Shown here piece by piece: positions 45,975 through 56,868 of a stretch of 64,000 nucleotides of DNA. The notes under the pieces are model-generated. The model was given only the letters and a program-made list of their open reading frames with translations, was not told the origin of the DNA and did not search any database. The position numbers and the translations under genes are program-made. The stretch's first letter is position 1; every line of letters starts with the position of its first letter. Source of the stretch: Cydia pomonella (Eukaryota > Arthropoda > Insecta > Lepidoptera > Tortricidae); NCBI RefSeq assembly GCF_033807575.1, contig NC_084725.1, positions 3,631,001-3,695,000 of the forward strand, written 5' to 3'.

Positions 45975-46331
45975 GAAGAGTCTCCGCCTGCGGCAAAGAT
46001 CCCATAACGCTGGCCGCGTTACCTCTCTGTATTGCCAGGGATATACGCTGGGAGAGGTAAGCGCCAGCTCTATGGTCTCCAGCGGCGTCGATCAGCCGTG
46101 CCGACAAGGCCCCCCTGGAATTTTTTCATGTCCGCCGACCAAGGTCCCATTGTCTCCACTGCAAGCGCCGCAAACTCATAATCTTGCAGTATTTGCGACG
46201 CTTGAGTAGTTGGGCCTGGTCGGCAGCAGCACCGGCTTGTACGCGGGTAGCCTGGATGTGGGACAGCGCAAAGGTGTCTACGCATGTGGCGTCCCACACC
46301 AAAGGCCTACCCAGTCTCCACGGCACCAATG
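45975..46331 (-). mobile_element. Retroelement ORF fragment E3
   Basis: Minus-strand frames give GRPLVWDATCVDTFALSHIQ and then, in another frame, EFAALAVETMGPW. The same order of segments appears in E4. Confidence 0.65.
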
Positions 46332-46489
46332 ACAGCTATTGAACTTAAAATTTAAACAAAATATTTTTTTATGACATGCGTTAAGGGGTTAAGTATTTCA
46401 GTTAAAACTGTATTTCTTATTTTATCACTCTTTCCAAAATAAATATTGTATCATAAAACTAACTACTATAAACTTGAAGTGAGGAAAGT

Positions 46490-46978
46490 GAGCTTGACCG
46501 ACTAGGGCATCACGGACTTTCCTGCCAACGAACCGCTGGCCGCTTTTCAAGACATGCTGCCCTCAATGACATCATCCGCCGGTCTTTAGCCTCAGTTAAT
46601 GTGCCGGCATATCCAGAACTGACAGCAAGAGACCGGATGGGATGTCCCTGGTTCCGTGGAGTATGGGACGGGTCCTGGTTTGGGATGCAACGGGTGTAGA
46701 CACACTAGCCCTGTCACATCTCCACCGAACCTCCGTGAGGGCAGCGACAGCAGAAAATACAGGGGTCTCGGCACTGAGTATAATTTTATTCCATTCGGTT
46801 CCGAGACTCTTGGTCCGTGGGGCCCTGGCGCTCTCAGTTCCTTCAAAGATCTGTCGAAGAGACTCAGAGACGCCACAGGAGATCGAAGAGCTGGCAGCTT
46901 CCACGCTTAACGCATCAGTCTAACGATCCAACGAGGAAATGCTGCCGTCTTCGGTACTATGCCGCAGGGGCCATTTTT
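46490..46978 (+). mobile_element. Retroelement ORF fragment E4, longest copy, frameshifted
   Basis: Frames give GRVLVWDATGVDTLALSHLH, then RKYRGLGTEYNFIPFGSETL, then DLSKRLRDATGDRRAGSF, a stop, and RISLTIQRGNAA. It lies about 160 bp from E3 in the opposite orientation. Confidence 0.7.
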
Positions 46979-47107
46979 AGATTTATTTTAGTTTTATTTT
47001 AGATCTAATTTAGTCATATTTTAGTTCTATTTTACTTATAGTTTTTATTATTAAGTCTTTGATTTAATTTATCAATAAATATATCAGATACGATTATTAA
47101 GAAATAT

Positions 47108-47375
47108 ATTACTCATCATTCGCTTGCCCTTATCCCATTCATTTGGGGTCGGCGCAGCATATCTTTTTCGTCCATATCTTTCTGTCACCCGTCATCTCAT
47201 CATTCACTCGCGTTCGTTTCATGTCATCTCTCACACAATCCATCCACCTTTTCCTAGGTTTTCCTCTCCCGTTCCATCCCTCCACATTCATTCGTAATAC
47301 CTTTCTCGTCACATGACTTTAATCCCTCCGCATCACATGCCCATACCACGCTCGTTACTACCTCTATAAACTTCT
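47108..47375 (-). mobile_element. RTE-like LINE C-terminus, one internal stop
   Basis: The minus frame reads YGHVMRRD, a stop, then HVTRKVLRMNVEGWNGRG, RKRWMDCVRDDMKRTRVNDE, TGDRKIWTKKICCADPK and TGA. This is a good match to the ending of RTE-type LINE reverse transcriptases, and better preserved than the other RTE pieces here. Confidence 0.8.
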
Positions 47376-47608
47376 AACTCAACAAAAAAGCCTCCAACAT
47401 TTTCACTGATTGGTGCCCGCAGGTGTGTTCCGACAGATCATATAACCGTCATAAGCGCCGCGTATGCATGATCTCGATATAATAAGAATACAAATGGGAA
47501 TTCATCGCGAACACATGGTGCGCGAGCGAATATATTATGGTGATGATTTATTTATAAAGATATCTGTCATAGAAGTCGACGTGGTTTACGGTTAGTATAG
47601 GCAAAAAT

Positions 47609-47963
47609 AATTTGAATTAGAGGTGTATTGTCAAAGAAAACTTTGTAGCGATGTAAATTTACTGCCATCTTTCGACACATAATTAAAGCTTTTAGAACGC
47701 CATTTGACTTTAATTATTATTCCTTCACTGATTTGCGTTCAGTTTGTTAAATATCAAAAAGTAGCGCCATCTTACCGGGCGCTAGTAGCGCTACCTAAAG
47801 GTTATAAGGCCATCACTCGAAACGACGCTTTGGCCTTTGATCTATTAGATGGAAGGATCTAAGTCAAATGGCGTTCTAAAAGTTTTAATTATGTGTCGTA
47901 AAATGGCAGTAAATTTATGTGGCTACAAAATTTTCTTTGACAATACACCTCTATTTCAAATTC
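47609..47963. mobile_element. MITE family P4, copy 2
   Basis: 'tttgaattagaggtgtattg' is mirrored by 'caatacacctctatttcaaa'. The interior matches 34379-34735. Confidence 0.8.
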
Positions 47964-48059
47964 TCTTTGGTATAGGTCAGATTTCATGCGGTATTTCTAC
48001 GTATTAGTGTCTAGAGTGAACAAGATAATACTACTACTACGAAATTTGGCTATTCTACC

Positions 48060-48745
48060 TACATATGCTACATACCTATTATGTTCACACGCCGCAATAT
48101 CCATTTATTCAAACGTGTAAACATGCCTGGCAGAATAACCCGCCAGACCGGCCGATTACAGTCCGTGCCGCGGCGCCTCGCGCTGCTCGACAAAAACCCA
48201 CGCGTAATAGGCCCGGCGTTTTATGAACGTCTACCCGCCACTCTCAAAAATGAATCATCGGACGAATTATTTGGTCGCCGATTGAAGGAACTTTTATTGA
48301 CCAAAACGCTGTATTCTGTCAAAGAATATAAAGAATAAAATGCCAATTATTTGATTTTTAATATTATTTATATTTATAAATTATTAATTAGTAAATTTTG
48401 ACATTGCTCTATTCTTTTTTTGTCCCTATTATTGTATTATTAAAATTTTTGACATTTTGACATTACCTAGGTTGTCCTAGCTGTATTTTTTATTTTTATT
48501 TTCTTAATAATTTTGACAAATATTTCTATTTATAGAAAGTGTTTTTATATATTTTTTTTTTATTTTAATTTGTTTACTGTTTTATTTTATTCCGATTCGT
48601 AGTTATTATTATTATTGTTGTTATTATGTTGTGACGATCTTTTTGTGAATGCATTTTATTTTGACATGTAAAATATAATGTACATTTCCAATAAGAAATA
48701 AATGAATCTAATCTAATCTATCTAATCTAATCTAATCATAATCTA
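48060..48745 (+). mobile_element. LINE 3' end with terminal ORF fragment and (TCTAA)n tail
   Basis: The frame 48081-48338 encodes ALLDKNPRVIGPAFYERLPA, then ESSDELFGRRLKELLLT, the closing segment of a CR1/Jockey-type reverse transcriptase. An AT-rich 3' UTR of about 350 bp follows and ends in AATAAATGAATCTAATCTAA and further TCTAA repeats to about 48737, a tail microsatellite typical of some LINEs. Confidence 0.75.
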
Positions 48746-48857
48746 GAGTAGATAAAGTTCTTATCGTTTCTATGATGAAAAATTGGCTCAATAATCTGCT
48801 CTTACTTTTACAAGATGCAATTTATAGGGGAGATTCGGTTTTATTATACCAGCGATA

Positions 48858-49800
48858 TATTAAGAGGAAAGAGGACGGCCAATTCTCCATACAAACGTGG
48901 TTCCTATTTTCCTCAAATATGAAACATTTATTCAGCAAATAGGCCACAGGGGCACTTTTACATGTCCATTTTTACAAACAATAAAAAAAAAAAAAAAAAA
49001 ACAATTACAAATATGGAATCGATGAAATAATAAATACTTTATTAGAGATGTATACTGTCTCTAAATGTCAAATTACACAAAAAAAGCTATGATAAAAAAA
49101 TAAAACCATAAAATACTAAAATTCTTTAGACATGTATAAGTCTCTAAGTGTCAGAGATAAATTATAAAAAAAGATATTAAATTATCCTTAGAGATGTAGA
49201 GGGTCGCCAAGGCTTGAATTCTTATATAAATAAAATAATTAAAACACAAAAAAAAATTAAAACAGACAAGAACCGAATTCCTCTCTGGATATTGACATTT
49301 TGGAAAATATGTTTATATAATTTGATGTATATTAACCATAGTGATTTTTTTCGCTTTTCGAGTTATTATAAAAATTAGGAGCAAAAACAGATTTCATTCA
49401 AAATTTTAAATGCTTCTAACACCTATAATAATTAAAAATTAGAAAAAAATCTAACGTAGGAGAATAGCTGTGGTTGATATACAACAAATCTTGTCAAATA
49501 ATAATAATAATATTCGTTATTGTGCACAACGAAAACATGATTAAATACAGCAATTAACATAAAAAAACTAAGCAACAACAGACGGTCTTATCGCTAAAAA
49601 GCGATCTCTTCCAGATAACCTTCAGGTAGTAGAAATTACCGTAAGGAGAGAACCAGAACAAAAAAATAAAAATATTAAAATATTATTATTTTTATATATT
49701 TATCAAAATATTTTCAATAAAGTTAATATCCAGGGAGGAAAATGAGGACTACGTTTTTATGAAAAGGTGATTTCGCGCGGGTCCTCTACTTTCGTCTTAA
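48858..49800. mobile_element. Inverted-repeat element P5, copy 1, with insertions
   Basis: 'attaagaggaaagaggacgg' at the left is mirrored by 'gtcctctactttcgtcttaa' at the right. The inner 'tccatacaaacgtgg' is mirrored by 'actacgtttttatga'. A poly(A) at 48984-49001 and a minus-strand LINE tail at 49580-49640 show later insertions. A shorter copy sits in the intron at 57357-57650. Confidence 0.65.
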
Positions 49801-50639
49801 GGTACAGCTGGTTCAGAAAACGGATTTTAAAAAAGTCGTTTTAGCTTTTTTGGGTCACAAATGTCACAATACGGCTGCCATAAAAAAAAGCAACACCATG
49901 TCATCTGCGTAGCTTATGTTATTCATAAATTTACCGCTCATCCGACCATGGCATTGTTGAGTTCACCGATCAGTCAATCTACATACAAGCTGACGAGCAA
50001 GAGACGTGAGCCCCCCCTGCCTCACCCCGCACTCCAGCGTGTAAGCTGTATTATAGACGTTCGATTTGTAGCTGGCCCCGAATGGCTAATCCTTTGTCTA
50101 TTGTTAAGTAAAACCGCACGTGCCACTACCTGCATAAAAATGGTTCGGTTACTTTAACCGGTTATTGAATTACAACTCCTATGGCAATTGCAATAAGATT
50201 CAAAATGAACAGACAACAAAGAATAAGGCGTTCAGGACAGCTACAAATCGAACGATAATCATTGCTCATCTACTTAGCTGGAGGAATAAAAAGTAATAAT
50301 TCCTGAGTGAAACTGACTGCAACTATTGTCAAATCAAGTTCAATTTAAATGCTCGAATGCAGTTCTAACTAACCTGCATTTCCTAGGACGATCTCGAAGA
50401 TCCTATGACTATTCGAGCACATTCACGCTCGCATCTGCTCCCACTAGAAGGAATAAATGCAGGTATTCGCAAAAATCTGACCACTTTCCCAAAGATCTAT
50501 CTAACCTCATCCCTTTATACAAATCTGCACTCTATTTCGAATGAAACACAGTTACTTTAAACTTGATTCGCTGCGGCAGATACGAGGTTGAGAGAGTTAA
50601 GTGGAAATGCAGTTGTATGACGCTGTTAGGTTTGGAGAT
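49801..50639. other. No gene recognised
   Basis: The 98-codon frame at 49861-50157 has no domain, no start context and odd composition. I do not call it. Confidence 0.45.
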
Positions 50640-50834
50640 CAGTGCCCCTAGTGTAAATTTTGTCGATAGCGAAACGTGACGTACGCGTTTGCGTTAAGTC
50701 TCATTTTGTATGGGTTTTTGAACAGCGCGCCAAGCGGGACGTTTTGGAAAGTCAAAAATCTCATACAAAATGACACTTAACGCAAACGCGTACGTAACGT
50801 TTCGTTGTCGAAAATATTTACACTAGAGGTACTG
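50640..50834. mobile_element. Palindromic MITE family P1, copy 4
   Basis: CAGTGCCCCTAGTGTAAAT at the left and TTTACACTAGAGGTACTG at the right. More diverged than copies 2 and 3. Confidence 0.85.
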
Positions 50835-51119
50835 ATATATACTTACGAGTATGTTAAGTATAGAATTACTTTCACAGGGGAACAATTAATAGAGATAACC
50901 TAAAAATACATGAAAATAAATCGTTGTAATCTTTATGTAATATTTTCAAAGATTTTTTAAATAAATAAATACAAAAAATTAACTATGTTTTTATGTAAAT
51001 ATTTAACACGTTCCCCTTACACGTAGCTATTAAGTTAACATAATAATTGCCTTGTTATAGATTATAAATTTTAAAAAAGTGTCTAAAGTGTAAAGTTTCA
51101 TTTTAATTATAAGATGTTT

Positions 51120-51305
51120 TTGAAAAATGTGTCCGGCCGATTTTCTTGCCGGTTCCACATTGGGATACCCTCCTCCAATTTAGGAGGGATTTAAATCTTC
51201 TCGAGGCAGAGGAGGGTTAGAGCCGGCGTGGCTTTATTTGATATTCATAAGTGCATTGTAATATAGCTACGTGAAAAATAAACTAATTTTTCTTTATTTT
51301 TATCC
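51120..51305 (+). mobile_element. Probable LINE 3' UTR
   Basis: 'ggccgattttcttgccggtt', a GC-richer block with 'ctcctccaatttaggaggga', then 'attcataagtgcattgtaat' and AAAAATAAACTAATTTTTC. It looks like a LINE 3' end, but no coding remnant is seen. Confidence 0.45.
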
Positions 51306-52375
51306 AAATACTTTCAAAATTGTTTAGAGCCTAGAGAAAAAGGGGACACATACATTTATTAATCTGCCACAATTATTTAAAAAAATCAATAGTTTTCAGT
51401 ACCAATACATAAATAAACAATAAATGTTTTTTTTTTCCTTAGGTAAAATGCAATATGCAAGAACCTGTACTGAAGGAGATAAAACCGCTGTATTTAAATC
51501 TATCACCGATTCCGTCAGAAGCGAATACATTTTAAATCCTAGAAACTCAATCCAATACTTTTCGCTTTAGATACCAAAGTAAATTTTAGATGAATGTTTT
51601 CACGCTCACATCGGCTGTGGGAGTGTTTCATAAATATTTGAAAACACGAGTGCGCTACGCTTTGCTTTTTATTCGTAAAAAATGCTCACATCCATGTACC
51701 ACTAAAACAGTAGCTCTACAGTCTACTAAAATACCGTTTACATTTTTTACAACCTTGGATTCTTCTGCATGCGACTGTATGGATTTTTTTACTCTGTGAC
51801 AATAGTAGATAAGTTTGTGCGATAGCAGGGCTTCATCAATCAACAGTCAATATGAAAGTAGTTCCATTTAAAGGAGCCGTAGGATACTGTGGATAAATGA
51901 GCTAGACGTGTCATATTTGTCAACGTCTCGGGAACATTGGCTCGGCATTTGTCGGTAAATTTGTCCGGAATTTGTTTCCTATTTCCCATATGCGTATCTT
52001 ATAGGAAGGGGGTAAGTGAGGAATTTACACATGCTGTATCGTGAGGTGAACAGAGTGAAGTTATTTGCTGTTTAATTTATATAGTAAGTGATTGAGTGAG
52101 TGCAGACCAATTCTGATATAAATCTGCAGGATTCAAGAGAAGATTTAGGTACGCGGTACGCCGCTTCTAAAATATGAAATAATTTACCACCTCTAATAGG
52201 CAAAAAATTTGCTTACTCACCGACAAAAAAATGCACAATATTATTATTATTGTATTTACTCGTGGACAATATGTTGGTTTATTTTTAAGTAGTTGATGTC
52301 CATTCCGAAAGTTTGTCTATGTTACTTGAATTTTCCACTCATCTACTCCAAGGTTAGCTGGAACCTATTTGTACC
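51306..52375. other. No gene recognised
   Basis: Frames at 51590-51799 (+) and 51655-51843 (-) overlap and have no domain. Confidence 0.5.
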
Positions 52376-52960
52376 TATTTAGGTCTTCAAAAATGATATT
52401 GAGGTTTTTAATATCATTTTTTCTAAACTGAATAGTTTGCGCGAGAGACACTTCCAAAGTGGTAAAATGTGTGTCCTCCCCCCCCCCCCCTGTAACTTCT
52501 AAAATAACAGAATGAAAAATCTAAAAAAATATATGATATACATTACCATGCAAACTTCCACCGAAGATTGGTTTGAGTTCTTTTTAATACGTCATAAAAA
52601 AAATAAAAAAAAACATCAAACCCATACGTGTGGGGTATCTATAAATTTTTATATTTATTATATTATATTTTATAGGTCTTCAAAAATGATATTTATGTTT
52701 CTAATATCATTTTTTTCTAAACTGAATAGTTTGCGCGAGAGACACTTCCAAAGTGAAAAAATGTGTGCCCCCCCCCCCCTGTAACTTCTAAAATAACAGA
52801 ATGAAAAATCTTAAAAAAATATATGATATACATTACCATGCAAACTTCCACCGAAGATTGGTTTGAACGAGATCTAGTAAGTAGTTTTTTTTAATACGTC
52901 ATAAATGGTACGGAACCTTTCATGGGCGAGTCCGACTCGCACTTGGCCGCTTTTTTATGT
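52376..52960 (-). repeat. Tandem array 1: two ~270-bp units in a family G-related element
   Basis: 'aggtcttcaaaaatgatatt' recurs at about 52381 and 52675. Each unit also holds 'gtttgcgcgagagacacttc', a C run (10-12 C) and 'acttccaccgaagattggtt'. It ends at 'gcgagtccgactcgcacttg', the inverted terminal segment of family G. Confidence 0.8.
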
Positions 52961-53336
52961 GAACCTGTGTTGTGTACAATGAAGTGTTTAACTACTACTA
53001 CTACAATTAAACAGTTTCAGACACTTTAGAACGCGAACTGTCGATATAGTACATTTTTCATTTCTTATGCATCGTTGCTGTTCTAAAAAGTGTACAGAAA
53101 ATGATACTCTCTGCTCTAGAGCCATACTTGGTAGGTACTGTAAAAGGGTACGGTCTATCTCTTTTTTTCCGCTTTTTTTTACGATAAGCAATTCAAATCT
53201 GGTTTTAAATGGATTTGTATACAATTTCCAGTCTGATAATGAGCTCCCCAATCCATAAATAATTCCATTCCATCAAGAAACACTATTGAAGTTGTATACA
53301 ACTACAAAAAAAACACGGCTAAGTATGCTTAGCCGT

Positions 53337-54945
53337 GTTTTTAGGGTTCCGTAGCCAAATGGCAAAAAACGGAACCCTTATAGATTCGTCATGTCCGTCT
53401 GTCTGTCCGATTCTGTCACAGCCACTTTTTTCCGAAACTATAAAAGCTATACTGTTCAAACTTGGTAAGTAGATGTATTCTATGAACCGCATTATGATGT
53501 TCACACAAAAATAGAAAAAAAACAATAAATTTTGGGGGTTCCCCATACTTAGAACTGAAACTCAAAAAATCTTTTTTCATCAAACTCATACGTGTGGGGT
53601 ATCTATGGATAGGTCTTTAAAAATGATATTGAGGTTTCTAATATCATTTTTTTCTAAATTGAAAAGTTTGCGCGAGAGACACTTCCAAAGTGGTAAAAAG
53701 TGTGTCCCCCCCCCCGTAACTTCTAAAATAACAGAATGAAAAATCTAAAAAAAATATATGATATACATTGCCATGCAAACTTCCACCGAAAATTGGTTCG
53801 AACGAGATCTAGTAAGTAGTTTTTTTTTAATACGTCATAAAAATTTAAAAAAAAATTTTTTTTCATCAAACCCATACGTGTGGGTTATCTATGGATAGAT
53901 CTTCAAAAATGATATTTAGGTTTGTAATATCATTTTTTTCTAAACTGAATAGTTTGCGCGAGAGACACTTCCAAAGTGAAAAAATGTGTGTCCCCCTGTA
54001 ACTTCTAAAATAACAGAATGAAAAATCTAAAAAAAATATATGATATACATTACCATGCAAACTTCCACCGAAAATTGGTTTGAACGAGATCTAGTGAATA
54101 GTTTTTTTTTAATACGTCAATAAATTAAAAAAAAATTTTTTTCATCAAACCCATACGTGTGGGGTATCTATGGATAGGTCTTCAAAAATGATATTTAGGT
54201 TTCTAATATCATTTTTTTCTAAACTGAATAGTTTGCGCGAGAGACACTTCCAAAGTGGTAAAAAGTGTGTCCCCCCCCCCGTAACTTCTAAAATAACAGA
54301 ATGAAAAATCTAAAAAAAATATATGATATACATTGCCATGCAAACTTCCACCGAAAATTGGTTCGAACGAGATCTAGTAAGTAGTTTTTTTTAATACGTC
54401 ATAAAAATTTAAAAAAAAATTTTTTTTCATCAAACCCATACGTGTGGGGTATCTATGGATAGGTCTTCAAAAATGATATTTAGGTTTGTAATATCATTTT
54501 TTTCTAAACTGAATAGTTTGCGCGAGAGACACTTCCAAAGTGAAAAAATGTGTGTCCCCCTGTAACTTCTAAAATAACAGAATGAAAAATCTAAAAAAAA
54601 TATATGATATACATTACCATGCAAACTTCCACCGAAAATTGGTTTGAACGAGATCTAGTGAATAGTTTTTTTTTAATACGTCAATAAATTAAAAAAAAAA
54701 TTTTTTCATCAAACCCATACGTGTGGGGTATCTATGGATAGGTCTTCAAAAATGATATTTAGGTTCCTAACATAATTTTTTTCTAAACTGAATAGTTTGC
54801 GCGAGAGACAGTTCCAAAGTGGTAAAATGTGTGTCCAAAGTGGTAAAATGTTGAACAAGATCTAGCAAGTAGATTTTTTTTTAATACGTCTTAAATGGTA
54901 CGGAACCCTTCATGCGCGAGTCCGACTCGCACTTGGCCGCTTTTA
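53337..54945 (-). mobile_element. Family G-related element with an internally amplified tandem array
   Basis: On the minus strand the element runs from AAAAGCGGCCAAGTGCGAGT (54945 side) to 'ccatttggctacggaaccct' (53340 side), with the GACAGACAGACGGACATGAC block near the latter. Its middle is expanded into the tandem array at 53578-54870. Confidence 0.75.
53578..54870. repeat. Tandem array 2: alternating 285/279-bp units (564/565-bp dimer)
   Basis: CATCAAACCCATACGTGTG (one variant base in the first) starts at 53578, 53864, 54143, 54428 and 54707. The steps are 286, 279, 285 and 279. The type A unit has a C run before 'gtaacttctaaaat'; type B has only 'gtgtgtccccctgtaac'. The short frames at 53866-54060 and 54430-54624 are nearly identical because they are one dimer apart. 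The last unit is truncated. Confidence 0.9.
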
Positions 54946-55075
54946 ATACCAGTATTTTACTTTCCTCGTTTTCGAAATAAAAAGGAGAATATTTAACTCG
55001 AGTGAAAGCTCGGATTATAGGCGCCAAACTACCTCGACAGAAATGGGTGCTTTTCATCCCTTGGTTAACAATCTA
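54946..55075 (-). repeat. Dispersed repeat X, inverted copy
   Basis: 'tattttactttcctcgtttt', 'gaatatttaactcgagtgaa' and 'catcccttggttaacaatct' match 40926-41035 in reverse. Confidence 0.65.
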
Positions 55076-55562
55076 CTATATCTATTTGGAAAAGTAATTG
55101 AGGGTGGCACATACCATTGAGGCATTGTTTCATGCACTAAAATGATGCTAACTGCATATTTCATTCCATTTCCATCTAGCAAACCAAATATCGCCAAAAT
55201 AGTTTAGATCAAGTTATGTTCCCTGTTATAAAAGACTAATTAAACTGCAAATTATGACCTAAGTTTAGAAGTATAATGACGCCGATAGTAAAATGAGAGA
55301 AGTAAATAATAGGTCTTAATTAATTTCGTATTACCGTATTTAATGCCCCGCTAAGCATCACGACTCTAACAGTTATTGGAAAACCAGTTCAGTTTTGGAA
55401 TTTAGTGCATGAAAAGACGGGAAACAATTAAATGTGCTTTTAAATTTTATTCGTCTTCTCTCGAGAACGCAGCGACGCAGCTCTTGCGGCTCCACTCTGG
55501 ACGGCCGGCTAAGACAACTCAGGGGCAAAGATTGTTTTGACTGATTGTGCTTTCTTAGGCCT
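55076..55562. other. No feature recognised
   Basis: No supported ORF. Confidence 0.5.
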
Positions 55563-55733
55563 TAAGCTGGCCATACACACTAGGGTATGCCTGCGCAGTT
55601 TTGCCTGTACAGTTCAACTGCACAGGAGAAGCTGTATAGGAAACTGCGCAGGAGAATGCCACACACGCTCCGTTCTACCTGTGCAGTTGATAAAACTGCG
55701 CAGACATACCTAGTGTGTATGGCCAGCTTTAAC
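55563..55733. mobile_element. Palindromic MITE (AAGCTGGCCATACACACTAGG)
   Basis: 'aagctggccatacacactag' and 'gcctgcgcagtttt' are mirrored by 'aaaactgcgcagacatacct' and 'agtgtgtatggccagctt'. About 170 bp. Confidence 0.85.
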
Positions 55734-55769
55734 TATGATTACATGCAAGTCTTTACCCATCATCAAAGA

Positions 55770-55960
55770 GAATTGAGTATAGCGTATTGTCAAAGTATTT
55801 TTTTTAGTCAACTAAATTTACTGCCATCTTTCGACACAGGACTAAAACTCTTAGAATGACATATGGCTATTTGACCCATGTTGTACCTACTGATATGTGT
55901 TAAATATCACACTGTGTCGCCATCTACACGAGTACAGGCCAATATCGCCATCTGTTCGAG
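55770..55960. mobile_element. MITE family P4, partial copy 3
   Basis: 'caaagagaattgagtatagc', 'actaaatttactgccatctt' and 'cgacacaggactaaaactct' follow the P4 arm. The second arm is degraded. Confidence 0.6.
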
Positions 55961-56740
55961 TATATATATTTTTTTATTTGTCGTGGCACGTTTCTTTCTT
56001 AGACTTGGTTTATCTTATATGGAGTTATATAATATTTGCCATCATGGAACAATGGTTTTCCTGACATTTGGTAGGCGGACATTGGCGAGGCCCTTTTAAC
56101 TTTTTAATTAAATGTAACAAGTACATTCAAGGACTTTAATTGCTAAGCCATTTAGGGTTTACTTTACATTAGACATTTCATACCATTATTATATAAAACC
56201 AAAGTAGCTTGAACCCTATATATTTTTTAATTGATAAAAAAATACACAGCAAATTTATAATAATACAATATTTATACAAATTACGTACCTGATATAGTCT
56301 AGGAAGGACAAACAGAACAAATGTAAGAAAGAAAGACTACTACGAGACAGATGGCTAAATAGCTCAACAATTAGTCTGTGACTGTACATCGAGTGGAGCT
56401 CTTGCTCATGTACCACCACCCTGCCGAGTTACAGAACTCCCCAGGTACTTGGATACGTCAGATATTTACTCCCCAACTCGCCACAAGCTACACGTTTTTT
56501 AAGAGGGGAAATGCGTTCTGCATACCACCCAGCCACGGGAACGGGCCTGGGATGGTTATGTGGGACTCCCATATAGGCTGATGAGACCCATGGTTTACTC
56601 ACTAAAACCCCTCTGTTGCCGCCTCCGTGCTAGGGCGAGGTCCCAGGAACGCCGAAGTACTTTTTCAACCTCGCTAGCCACAAGCTACCCTGCGTTAACT
56701 GATAATTGTATTATTGTTAACTAATATTTCTATAATAACT
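55961..56740. other. Upstream of the secreted-precursor gene; unassigned
   Basis: 56340-56700 is GC-richer ('ctcgccacaagctacacgtt', then 'ctagccacaagctaccctgc') and may be transposon-derived. I cannot identify it. A kappaB-like GGGACTCCCA is at 56562-56571, about 300 bp upstream of the start codon; a single weak match means little. Confidence 0.4.
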
Positions 56741-56744
56741 TGAT

Positions 56745-56868
56745 CAGATAAGTCTCTAGGAGCAATGTTTCTAGTCCATTACCGGCGCTGATAACGCATA
56801 TTCTCATTAGTGATACAAACTCATTAGTGACATATATAAACGCGTGCGCATGACGACAGCCAACAAAC
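56745..56868 (+). promoter_or_regulatory. Core promoter of the secreted-precursor gene
   Basis: TATATAAA lies at 56833-56840, 29 bp before the ATG at 56869. If this TATA box is used, the 5' UTR is only a few nucleotides, or transcription begins elsewhere. The 11-mer CTCATTAGTGA occurs twice just upstream (56803-56813 and 56820-56830), which suggests a paired binding site. A GATA-type AGATAAG is at 56745-56751 and a TGATAAC at 56789-56795. GATA sites are common in insect fat-body and gut gene promoters, but function here is inference. Confidence 0.55.

Noticed and set aside
49861..50157. 98-codon plus-strand frame
   Set aside because: No domain, signal peptide or splice context. Composition looks like translated non-coding DNA and overlaps nothing conserved that I can see.
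52479..52490. Long C runs as possible G-quadruplex or regulatory sites
   Set aside because: They are homopolymer variants of a tandem repeat unit and change length between copies; no sign of function.
53338..54950. CRISPR-like regular repeats
   Set aside because: The units are directly adjacent at ~280 bp with no unique spacers, in a eukaryotic context; a tandem satellite inside a transposon explains them.
56562..56571. kappaB-like site GGGACTCCCA upstream of the precursor gene
   Set aside because: A single match about 300 bp away in a stretch that may be transposon-derived; too weak to support immune regulation.
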